From Dastarcus helophoroides (Eukaryota > Arthropoda > Insecta > Coleoptera > Bothrideridae), in contig CM053328.1 in assembly GCA_028583605.1 (NCBI GenBank), positions 31,169,578-31,233,577 on the forward strand: a stretch of DNA of 64,000 nt, in the 5' to 3' direction. Shown here piece after piece: positions 21,821 through 31,249 of the stretch. Both the position numbers and the translations under genes were made by a program. The notes under the pieces are model-generated. The model made no database searches. It was not told the origin of the DNA and saw only the letters and a list, made by a program, of their open reading frames with translations. Within the stretch, counting starts at the first letter, position 1. Every line of letters starts with the position of its first letter.

Positions 21821-21921
21821 ATATCCAACTGGAATGCTAACAAATGTTCCGACAAGTAAGTACTAAAGAATCAACGAAAGTCAAGCGCGTGACTCTCAGA
21901 CTACCTCCACCAGTTGGATGT

Positions 21922-21962
21922 ACCAAATTGTCGAGATCTAACAAGATCGACCGGTCTTTGAT
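21922..21962 (+). ncRNA. Hammerhead ribozyme-like motif, copy 2 (degraded)
   Basis: Plus-strand mirror copy: ACCAAA, core TTGTCGA, stem II GATC-TAACAA-GATC, then GACCGGTC lacking two of the core A residues, then TTTGAT. Stem I and stem II are retained but the catalytic core is broken, so no cleavage is expected. Confidence 0.4.
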
Positions 21963-22019
21963 TTCCAAACTTCGAATCTAATAAATGTTCAAACCTATTG
22001 GTCAGTGCATTAGAATTTA

Positions 22020-25000
22020 TATTTATTGTTCAAATTTCGATAAAAAATTAAAAATTCTTAAAAATTTTTGAAAAAATCTAAATGTTTAATGTTTTATCAA
22101 AACTTTTGATTTTTAAAACGTTTCTGTTAACTTGGTCCAGGCCCCTTGGAAAACTATGAATGTAATTAACCTTCGATTACAAAATATAAAAAAAGTTGCT
22201 TTTCGTTCCGACGAGTAAAAAAATTACAAAAAAAACGATTTTTTTTGCAAATTTCAACTTTGTTTTCAAAATTCGACTCTTTCAAAATTTAAATTTTTCA
22301 AATTTCAACATTCATGAAAATTTCGGTTATTTTCAAAATTGCGGCATTTTTGAAAATTTTCAATCCTTTTTTAAAATTTTCAATCTTTTCTGAAAACATC
22401 GACTTTTTAAAAAAATATTGTCCCCTGCGAATTTCGACTCATTTCAAAATTTCGAATTTTTTTGAAGCATTTGATTTTTATTGAAAATTTAAACTTTTTA
22501 AAATAATTCTACCTTTTCCAGAAATTTTCTCTTGTGTTTGAAAAGTTCGACTTTCTCTCGATATTTCTTTTTGGAAATTTCAACTATTTTGAAAATGTTT
22601 CTATTTCCTTTTCTTTTAAATATTTTGATACTTTTTGAATAATTTGACCTAATAGTTTTGATTTTTTTTGGAAAATTTAGTATTTTTTTTTTCAAATTTT
22701 CGGCTTATTTTTAAAAAATGTTGATATTTTTAAAATATGCGCTCTTTTTTTTTTGAATTTTGATTTCCGAAATTTTAACTTTTTCTTGTAAATTTGACTT
22801 AAAAAATTAGACCTTTTTAAAAATCTGAATAATTTTTTTAAATTAAAATTTTATGAAAACTTCAACTTTTGAAAACATTAACTCATTCAAAGTTTTTGAA
22901 TTTTTTAAATGTCGAATTTTTCAAAACTTGAACGTTCTCAAAATAATGATAAGTTAAAAAACTTCGATTTTCGAATTTTATTAAAAATTTTGCCTTTCTG
23001 GACTTTCGACTTTTTTGCATATTTCAGCCTATAATAATATTATTATAGTTTTGACTTATTTTAAACAAACAGTTTTACAATTCGCCTTTTTTTAACATTT
23101 TCACTTATTTGTTAAATTTCGACTTTTTTCTAAATTTTGACTTTTTTTTGGAAAATTCTCGACTTTTTTGAATGATTAGATATTTTTTGTCTTATTGAAA
23201 AATTTGCCATTTTTAAATCTCAAATTTTCTGAGAATGTTTACAAAAAATGTTGACCTTTTTTCAAAATTTCATTTTTTTTTGTGAATACGTTTTTTTAAA
23301 TTATTTGGAACATTTCTTTTCCACATTTTGTTTTTGAAAATTTAGATCAAGTTCAAAATTTTGACGAAGTTTTGATATTTTTAAAAACCATTTTTTCGAA
23401 GTTTCCACTTATCTGAATTTGATTTTGTTTTCAAAAATTCCACTTTTAGAAAATTTTTATTTTTTTTGAAAAGTTAGATTATTCATAATATTGACATTTT
23501 TGAAAATTTGGACGTTATTTTAGAATTTACACTTTTTTTTTGAAAATTTTGGCGGTTTATTAAGATTTTGACTTTTTCTCAAAAACCAAACTTTCTGAAA
23601 TGACCACTTTTTTGAAAAATTTCGATTTTCGAGTTTTATTAAGAATTTTGACTTTTTTAAACATTTCAATTCTATTCTGACCCATTTTGGCAATTTAAAT
23701 ATCAAATTACGACTTATTTTGAAAATGTAAATTTTCAACAATTTGACTTAAGTATATCGACAATTTTAAAATTTTTACTTTTACGAAATTTCTGGCCTTT
23801 TTGAAAAATTGAATATTTTTTTATTGTTTTTATTAAAAATGTTTAATATTTTGAAAATGTTGACACAAAATGTTGAGTTTTATCAAATTTCGACTTTTTT
23901 AAATGTTTTCCTTTTTGTAATCTCGATCTTTCAGAAGTACTTTTTTTTGTAACTTTAAATTCTTTCACTAATTTCTAATTTTTGAAAACTTGGACGTTAT
24001 TTTAAAATTTCCACTTTTTTTTTTAAATTTTGGAGCTTTATTAAGATTTTGACTTTTTCTCAAAAACCAGACTTTCTGAAATGATGACTTTTTTTGAAAA
24101 ATTTCGATGTTCGAGTTTTATTAAAAATTATGACTTTTCTGAACATTTTGATTCTAATATGACCCATTTTGAAAATTCAAATATCAAATTACGATTTTTT
24201 TGAAAATGTAAATTTTTTTTCAAAATTTTGACTTTAGTATATTGACTTTTTAAAAATTTTTACTCTTACGAAATTTTTGGCCTTTTTGAAAAATTGAATA
24301 TTTTTCTATTATGTTTTTATTAAAAATTGAAATACAGAACTTGTCCTCTGAAACCAAAAAGATTAAAAAACACAACAAACTGTTCTCAAAAATGTTCTCC
24401 TTTTTGTAATCTCGATCTTTCAGAAGTACTTTTTTTTGTAACCTTGAGATCTTTCACTAATTTGTAAATTTCTTCGAAAATTTTAACCTTCTTGAAAATT
24501 TTGACCGTTTCTCTAAATTTTGAATTTGAAATTTGAAAATTTCGACTTTTTCTTGAATTTTGACTTTTTTATGGAGTAGGTTTTTCAAAATCTTGACTTC
24601 TTTGAAATGTTTCACATTTTTTCAAAAATTCCTTTTTTTAAAGTTTCGAACCTGTACCATCAAAATTTCGACTTTTGCTCGAAATTGACCTTTTTGCGAG
24701 TATGTACTTTTTCAAAATTTCGAATATTTGAAAACTAACCTTTTTTTTAACTTTCAACTTATTTTAGTAATAATCCATTTATTACTTCTGCAGCAAACTG
24801 ACCTTTTTCTAAAATTTCCACTTTTTCTCTACACTTCAAATTTTTGTAAATTCGACTTTTTAAAAAATTCGCCTTTTACTGAAAATTTGAATTATTTTGG
24901 AGAACTTGGTTTTTTAAATTGCGAATTTTAAAAAATTTGGACTTTTCTAAAATGTTCTCTTTTTTGTAAATTCGATCTTTCCGAAGTACTTTTTTTTGTA

Positions 25001-25840
25001 ACTTTGAGATCTTTCAGTAATTTTTAAATTTCTTGGAAAATTTTAACCTTCTTGAAAATTTTGACAATTTCCCTAAATTTTAAATTTTTCGAAAATTTCG
25101 ACTTTTTCTTGAAGTTTCGACCTTTTGAAAAAGTTGTTTTTTCAAAAATCTTTTCATATTATTATTTCAGAAATTCCTCTTTTTTTTAAGATTTGACCTT
25201 GTATCATCAAAATTTAGACTTTTTCCTCGAAGTTGACTTTTCTCATAGTATGTACTTTTTCAAAATTTCGATTTCTTTAAAAACCAACCTTTTTTTAATT
25301 TTTGAATTTTTTTTTGAAAATTTCGACCTTTTTTTTGAAATTTCCACTTTTTCTCCACACTTCGAATTTTGGCAAATTCGACTTTTTGAAAAATTCGCTT
25401 TTTCCTGAAAATTTTAATTACTTTGAAGAACCTGGTATTTTAAATTAAAAAAAAATCGGTTTTTTTAAAATGTTCCCTTTTTTGCAAATTCGATCTTTCC
25501 GAAGTACTTTTTTTGTAGCTTTGAGATCTTCCACTAATTTCTAAATTTCTTAGAAAATTTTAACCTTCTTGAAAACTTTAAACATTTCTTTAATTGTGAA
25601 TTTTTTGAAAATTTATAGTTTTTCTCGAGGCTTCGACTTTTTCATGAAGTAGGTTTTTGAAAATCTTGACTTTTTTGAAATGTTTCACATTTTTTCAGAA
25701 ATTCCTTTTTTTCAAGTTTCGACCTTCTACCATCAAAATTTCAACTTTTTCTTGAAGTTGACTTTCTTCATAGTATGTACTTTTTAAAATTTCGATTTTT
25801 TTAAATCTTTTCGAAATTTAATTTCAAGTGAAAATTACAA
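22020..25840. other. T-rich quasi-repetitive block
   Basis: Nearly 4 kb of TTTTGAAAATTTCGACTTTTT-like words on the plus strand, with nested longer duplications. For example, TTTTTTTGTAACTTTGAGAT-like sequence followed by CTTTCA or CTTCCACTAATTT recurs at about 23940, 24430, 24985 and 25505. Many short frames, none a credible gene. Confidence 0.7.
24326..24381 (+). repeat. FB family fragment
   Basis: ATTGAAATACAGAACTTGTC then CTCTGAAACCAAAAAGATTA and AAAAACACAACAAACTG: one arm of the FB repeat (compare 29290-29355), inserted in the T-rich block. Confidence 0.75.
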
Positions 25841-26229
25841 AGTAGTCCTCCTCCTTTAGCAAATTTTTGGGTGCATCCCTAAAAAAGGTAGAGCACAACA
25901 ATTTTATAACAGCACTAATGATCAGTGCAGAAAGTTACATTTTTTCATTACTAATTGTAAGGTTTCGACAATTCATTCGTATTCTTAATGAGCTGTAGAA
26001 ATGAGGATGACTATTCAAGGCTATTCCCAACCAAGTTCCATTAAAAATGTATAAGGAACCAAACAAAATGTGAATGAAATTTTGTGGTAGAGGAGTTTTC
26101 AGCAAAGGCAACATCAACTAGTTTCTAAACAAAAAACTACAGAAAAAATACAAGAGCAAAGTGAACTTCTAGTTAGAAAATTCTGCATTAAAGAAATAGT
26201 CAATAAAATTGATAAAAACAGTAAAGTAC

Positions 26230-26790
26230 GTTAGTAATGCGTGATGGTCACGCGTATGGTAACACGAAAGTTGACCCCTAAGTATGGCATTAAGGGTTGC
26301 GCAACTTGCATAATTACGCAACCCGTAATTCACACATTTATCCGAACGCGTGAATGCGGCATGTTGGTGTGTGTGCGTGTTACACAAGCTGGTACAACCT
26401 GCTACAGCCGCTTCTCGGGAATTCACAATTCCCGGTGTGCATTTAAATGCTGTAATTTATCAATTATCTTCAATTTATTTATCGGCGCTCGAGGTTTACG
26501 GATGATAGTGATCGAGATGGCCAAAGGGCGGTCGACTTTCTTCCTCATTAGTTAATGTGGCAGGTAACGCTTTCATGCGGGAGAGTACAACCCTTGGTGT
26601 GCTGTAATACCTTCTCAATAAAGGGGATAGGCACCTTTAAGGGGTATGTATATACAATGTTTTCTTTTGTGGAAGTTTGTCGCCTGATGGCTATAAAAGA
26701 ACTGCTTACACCTCATCTCCTTTGCTATCATCCCTTCACTCATCGATTGCCAACGCGCACGTAAACAATGATCGTAGTGCCACGAAGATG
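26230..26790 (+). promoter_or_regulatory. Possible plus-strand promoter with TATA box
   Basis: A stretch of mixed composition inside an AT-rich intron. TATAAAAG at 26692-26699 is followed by pyrimidine-rich sequence (CTCATCTCCTTTGCTATCAT), a possible leader, AACAATGATCGTAGTG (ATG at 26768) and CTGGTTAGT, which could be a splice donor. This would suit a small first exon of a gene on the other strand, but no downstream coding exon is recognised. The left part (26230-26290) resembles the tail of the SINE-like units near 61027. It could equally be a transposon fragment. Confidence 0.25.
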
Positions 26791-27141
26791 TACTGGTTAG
26801 TTTTCTATTTTTCTATTTGCAATATTTCTTTATATTTTAATTTATTTAACACTAAATTTTGATTCGAAGGTATTATTTTTTTATAACTATGCATGCAGCT
26901 GTTTAATTTACTAATTCATCAGTTTTCTAGTCTCATGTTAGTTATATGACTGGATTGTATGGTTATCTTTTGTGTTGTGTGTTTGAATTTTTCTTTGTTT
27001 GTAGATTGTGCTCCAAGTTTTGACCAGTAGGAAATAATTGGGACATTTGTAATAATTTGGACATTTGTCACAATAAATAAATAAAAAATTAATTACTAAA
27101 AGAATATTTTAAAAGCAGAAACTCTTAATTATTGTACTTAC

Positions 27142-27249
27142 TTGTGCCACACCGATAACATCTCCATTGGTATCTTTAATTGGCATGCACAAAAGGGTTT
27201 TTGTCTTGTATCCTGTAAGAGCATCTATGTCGTGATTAAATCTGTCATC
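27142..27249 (-). CDS. Pde11: Pde11 exon: GAF-A, distal part
   Basis: A 36-residue exon, phase 0 on both sides: [20 protein letters not shown], then [16 protein letters not shown]. The LLCMPIK and GVAQ motifs are the conserved beta strands of GAF-A just before the N-K...D-E ligand motif in the next exon. Acceptor TTTTTTTCAG and donor GTAAGTAC are canonical. It was found by translating the minus strand, since no Met-initiated reading frame covers it. Confidence 0.92.
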
Positions 27250-28110
27250 CTGAAAAAAATATACATATTTTCAAAACATTGTACCACACTGAAAACAAAT
27301 CTATAAGATAAACAGGTTTAATAACACCAAACAAATTTCAAATTAGTACAATAAAACAGGCGCAGGTTTTGATAAATTCCTATAAAAGTTTTTTCCAGAA
27401 GCGAAAAACTACATCGAAAATTCTTTCAAACCGAACAATTACAACAAAGAAATTTTTAAGTTGTTTACAAGATTTACTAAATGTCGAAATAAGAATAAGT
27501 CAGGAGATTAAACTGTAGCAAATGGTTCTGTCATAATGTCATTAACTTTAATAGAAGGTAAGCTAAAATAAATGTGATACGAAGATGTGACTATTTCTTT
27601 TTATTTGCGTGGAACAGAATATTTTCAAATCATAGTTAAAAAACCGTATTATTTCTAAGTCACGTTTTAAAAAAAAAGTCGAAATATCGAGATTAATCTC
27701 GAAATTTTACTATTTTTGCTTAAAATATATTTCGCTTTTTTCGAAATTTGACTTTTTTTTAATTTTGATTTTAATTTCAATCGAACTCAAAATTTTATTT
27801 TCAAAAAGTCCGAAAAATTTAGAAATTCTTTCCATATTTATAACTATTTTGCATCTTAGCAGTATTATTCAGTGTATGCAGCTTAGAATTTAAATTTCTG
27901 TGCACCTGTGTTTCTTTTCTTGTGGGGAGTGGAGAATGTTTCTTAAATATTCCGGGCTTGTTTCGGGTCCTACTTCCGATGGGTTTTCTAATAAATTTTT
28001 TGAATAACCAAACATATTAAATACAAGATTTTTTCTCCAATGCACAGACTAATAGTTTTTATCACTCAACGATAATAGGTTTGAACATTTATCAGATTCA
28101 GAGTTTGGGA

Positions 28111-28149
28111 ACCATAGACTGATTTCAATGTTATTAAATCCAGTTTGGC
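28111..28149 (-). ncRNA. Hammerhead ribozyme-like motif, heavily degraded copy
   Basis: Same family as 21778-21820 and 32876-32918, judged by flanks (TTGAACATTTATCAGATTCA; ACCCAACTCGAATGCTGACA). Minus strand: GCCAAA, core CTGGATT, AATAACATT, GAA, ATCAGT, C, TATGGT. Stem II and core are lost; kept only as a family marker. Confidence 0.4.
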
Positions 28150-28250
28150 ATACCCAACTCGAATGCTGACAAATGTTAGGGCCATAGAAACTAATTTACT
28201 TAGTCCATATGATTTCTGAGTGTAGCGCCACCTTTTGGCCTGTGGAAGAA

Positions 28251-28640
28251 ACTGTGCAGTAGCTCCAAAAGTGTTAACACGTTTAGAGTGCAATCTAGAT
28301 CGCATTTTCATTACATGAGATATTTAGTTTCTTTTTGCCAAAAAAATAACGAATAAAATTACTACTCCATTTCTTAGCTGATGTACTTAATGCTTGACTT
28401 TTGTGTTCCCACTCGTCCATTATTTTATTTAATCACAACAACAATTAAACTGTGCTGTAGCTCCAAGTAAAAACAGGTTTAGAGAGCAATCTGGATCGCA
28501 TTCTATTTACATGAGATATAGTTTCTTTTTGCCAAAAAAATAAGGAAAAAAATTACTACTCCTTTTATTAGCTGGTTTACTTAATGCTCGACTCTTGTGC
28601 TCCCAATCGTTCATTATTTTATTTAATAACAACAACAATT
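28251..28640 (+). repeat. Two-copy tandem repeat, ~198-bp unit
   Basis: ACTGTGCAGTAGCTCCAA begins at 28251 and ACTGTGCTGTAGCTCCAA at 28449. Both units continue GCAATCT.GATCGCATT, ATGAGATAT..AGTTTCTTTT and end CAACAACAATTAAA. About 88% alike by eye. The unit size is close to that of the tandem at 18560-18960 and of the hammerhead-bearing unit at 32633. Confidence 0.85.
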
Positions 28641-28752
28641 AAATTATAATTTACGCTCCATTTATGTTTCACCATTTCAATCAAGTTTGGAATAAATTGT
28701 TATTCCTTGATTAAAATGGCGAAACATACATGGAGCTTAAATTATCTAATTG
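28636..28752. repeat. Small hairpin element (MITE-like)
   Basis: CAATTAAATTATAATTTACG...CTCCAT and the mirrored ATGGAGCTTAAATTATCTAATTG form arms of about 50 bp with a 6-bp centre (AATTGT). It abuts the preceding tandem repeat. Confidence 0.75.
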
Positions 28753-29269
28753 TTTAAATTAATTAGTTGTATTGAGTAGAATATTTACTTAAAATTGATA
28801 TGAACAAATTATACATAATTTTGCATCTTAGAGTAGTTAATGTTTATATGAATTGTATGACCCCAAAGCGGTTGTATACGTTTATACGCATGTAAAATTT
28901 TACGAGGCTTTTATCACAGGAAATCAATGAATACTTATCAGTTTGAGCTTGATAACCCGTCCCCCATACATCATAAACAATTCACAGTTTTGAAATACAT
29001 GTCGAGTTGTGTTGAGATCTTTTTAACAATAGCGATTATTATTAACACTTGTTTTATCTTTGAAATGCTTCATAAATAAATGTTATAAACATTATTAAGA
29101 TGTTAAAAAGATTTTAATGAGACTTTGGCAAATAACTTGAAAAATTAGGTTGGGCTATAGTCAAAAATATCCTTCCGAAAACACCAGGTGTTTTTAGAAT
29201 TTCCAAACGTATCTGGGCAATTAAGATGACGATATTTGGAACTAGGCGCAACTATAGATTCGATGGAAG

Positions 29270-29497
29270 GGACTGGTCCTTGGTTATCTTTAAAAATTGA
29301 AATACAGAACTTGTCCCCTGAAACCAAGAAATATTAAAAAACACAACAAAAGCTGCTCTAACAGCCAAGCTGTCATCAGAGAGATACTCAATGACTCTCT
29401 GAAAATGACAGCTTGAATGTCGAAACGCGTTAGAGCAACCTTTGTTGTGTTTTTTTAGTCTTTCTTGGGTTCAGAGGACAAGTTCTGTATTTCAACA
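29270..29497. repeat. FB family foldback element, longest copy
   Basis: The left arm ACTGGTCCTTGGTTATCTTT...ACACAACAAAAGCTGCTCTAA and the right arm TTAGAGCAACCTTTGTTGTG...ACAAGTTCTGTATTTCAA are inverted relatives. The ~65-bp centre holds AGCCAAGCTGTCATCAGAGA and CTGAAAATGACAGC, then GTCGAAACGCG. The centre plus the start of the right arm resembles a decayed hammerhead motif on the plus strand (CTCT/AGAG stem I, GACA/TGTC stem II, GAA, ACGCGT). No ORF. Confidence 0.75.
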
Positions 29498-29510
29498 ACT
29501 GTAGATATTT

Positions 29511-29790
29511 TAGCGGATTTCAATTAAATGTTCCATAGTGAAACAGCGCGAATCTGCTAAAAATTGAAAACATTTATAACCAACCACAACTATATACTGG
29601 TTTCGACCTTCCTTGGCCTCATCAGTAGAGTAAGGTCGTTGTAAACACTTTCAACTTTTAGCTGTAAGGCAGTCATACAAATACCTAACGAATGAGGCCT
29701 CCATTGAGTAAGGTGTACTGACTTTCGACTATATTTTATGAGAAACATTTTTGCTGCATGCTGATTGAAGGAATTATTACTGTGAACTGC
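29511..29790 (-). repeat. Dispersed repeat containing the best hammerhead motif
   Basis: Minus strand: CACCTTACTCAATGGAGGCC at about 29695-29715 is echoed by CGACCTTACTCTACTGATGA at 29619-29638. GTCGAAAGTCAGTA (about 29719-29732) is echoed by GTCGAAACCAGTA. This suggests at least one and a half tandem units of roughly 120 bp, each formed around a hammerhead-like junction. No ORF. Confidence 0.5.
29589..29631 (-). ncRNA. Hammerhead ribozyme, type I, intact catalytic core
   Basis: Minus-strand 43-nt fold: stem I ACTCTA/TATAGT (5 of 6 pairs), invariant core CTGATGA, stem II GGCC-AAGGAA-GGTC (4 bp, one G-U), GAA, six-base helix III ACCAGT, cleavage triplet GTA. All catalytic positions (CUGAUGA, GAA, A-U closing pair, H17 = A) are as required. 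Weak points are the short stem I with a mismatch and a helix III able to form only two pairs in cis. It is in the sense orientation in the 26.8-kb Pde11 intron. Confidence 0.55.
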
Positions 29791-29792
29791 AA

Positions 29793-29848
29793 CCAGAAGT
29801 ACGATGTAACCCTAAACTGAAACCTTTAGGATTACATCGTACTTCTGG
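29793..29848. repeat. Hairpin: 24-bp inverted repeat
   Basis: CCAGAAGTACGATGTAACCC and the mirrored GGATTACATCGTACTTCTGG enclose a short loop (TAAACTGAAACCTTTA partly pairs too). Near-perfect, so fairly young or maintained. Function unknown. Confidence 0.85.
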
Positions 29849-29994
29849 ATATTTTAGCGGAATTTGTGGAGGCAATCTCTACTCTAGTTACTTATCTGTC
29901 TTTGCGGAAAGCCGAAAGTGTGAATATTTGGTGAAGGAAATATAAATAAAAACTTATCTAGCTAAAAAATCACCCTTTGTACAGTAATTATTTC

Positions 29995-30160
29995 GTTCAT
30001 TTTAACCTGTAGTAACAACAGAAAATCAAATTATTCAAGCTTTTAAACGAGGTGAATCAACCTATAATCCCCCTTAACAGGGCACCCCTGCTTCACAACA
30101 AACTCTCCCAATAAAAGTTGTTTACAGCTTCGTAGGTCAATAGATAGTCAGCAGACTAAC
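29995..30160 (+). repeat. Dispersed repeat, copy 1 (copy 2 at 43420-43570)
   Basis: AACAACAGAAAATCAAATTA...CCCTTAACAGGGC...CTCCCAATAAA...GCTTCGTAGGTC resembles 43425-43560 (TTAACAGGGCG, CCTAATAAACATTGCC, ACTTCATAG). Type unknown; no coding potential. Confidence 0.55.
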
Positions 30161-30599
30161 GAGAGCGAATATCGTTAATTAATGAGCACAAATTACGTAT
30201 TATTTCGCCGTATAATTATTTGTATCTTTATTAAAAATAACTGGATTTATTTTCCTTTTTTTTTATGAAACAGTCTGAAGAAAAATAAAATAGGAACTTT
30301 CCGTTGGCATCATCCACTTCTCTCATAGATTCACAAAATTCAAAACATTTTTAATTGTCGACAACGTTTATCCACTTTTGGATCTGGAGAAAGAAATAAT
30401 GAAGAAAAAAAAACGATCATGTGATTTCAGCATAGCTTTTTCACATCAGTTAGCATTCAGACATTTACATTATTACAAAATCTAGCAATGGTTCAATGAC
30501 GTATAAAATTACATTTTAAGAACTTTCGCGAATTTTCTCCTTATGAATATTGCAGCACTGTCCTGAAAATTAAACTAAACTATTTTGAAATTTAGGCTA

Positions 30600-30700
30600 A
30601 CAAACAGGGGCGACCTTTGTGGGTGGCAAGCAGGGCAACCGCCCGGAGCCTCGCTCTTTCAGGGGGCCTCGAGCAATAGTACGAATTCTAATGTTCATTT
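30600..30700 (+). repeat. GC-rich repeat fragment
   Basis: GGGCAACCGCCCGGAGCCTC and GGGGGCCTCGAGCAATAG stand out from AT-rich flanks. A related string (CCGCCCGAAGCCTCGCAATG) occurs at about 34537-34558. Repeat class not recognised. The rest of 29870-31190 shows no gene. Confidence 0.5.
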
Positions 30701-31249
30701 GAATTTCGCGCCTTACGCCGCGCATTATAAAACTCGACTCAATGCTCTCTTGCATGGTAGTTATCGCGCTGATATCTGTCTCATTCGTTCCAATGAATGT
30801 TTCTTTCCTTCTCTTTCATATTGACGAAATTTCGTACTAGTGCCACAAGTACTGCCAACATCAAGGACTAAACAAAACCTGATAGTACTCCATTTTCTTC
30901 GTGTTTACGATTTGGGGAATTCCCTGTTTCATTTCACCTGTCAACTGTCATTGGATTATGCTTTTATATTAGAGCAGCCGTCATCATTTCTAAATCCTTG
31001 ATTCTTTTAAGACATTAAGGCACCTTAGTTTATTATGATTAATAATTTGTTATATTGTGTTTACTAATTTTTCTTAATTTCCAATAAACAATTTTGAAAG
31101 TCTAAATTTATTTATTTATAACTTTGCACTTCTCATTAAGCATCCTTATTAAAACTTATGGGCGTAGGCAGGATTTCGTTCAGGGAGGAGCAAAAACCAT
31201 TTTGAAAAATTGTTAAAAAAAAAGAAAACCGGAAAACGTTCCGGTTGAG

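Larger units (their letters stand above)
21590..22015. mobile_element. Foldback repeat carrying two opposed hammerhead-like motifs
   Basis: Palindromic element. AATGCACAGACCAAT...ATTAGATTCGAAGTTTGG (about 21712-21780) is mirrored by CCAAACTTCGAATCTAAT...ATTGGTCAGTGCATT (about 21964-22014). Each arm contains a hammerhead-like fold. The left part (21590-21700) has GCGTGTATAGTGAATCATAG and CTGCCACCTAGCGAAGCGGT, shared with the insert at 32634-33039. No ORF. Sits in the intron between exons 27142-27249 and 21123-21371. Confidence 0.7.
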
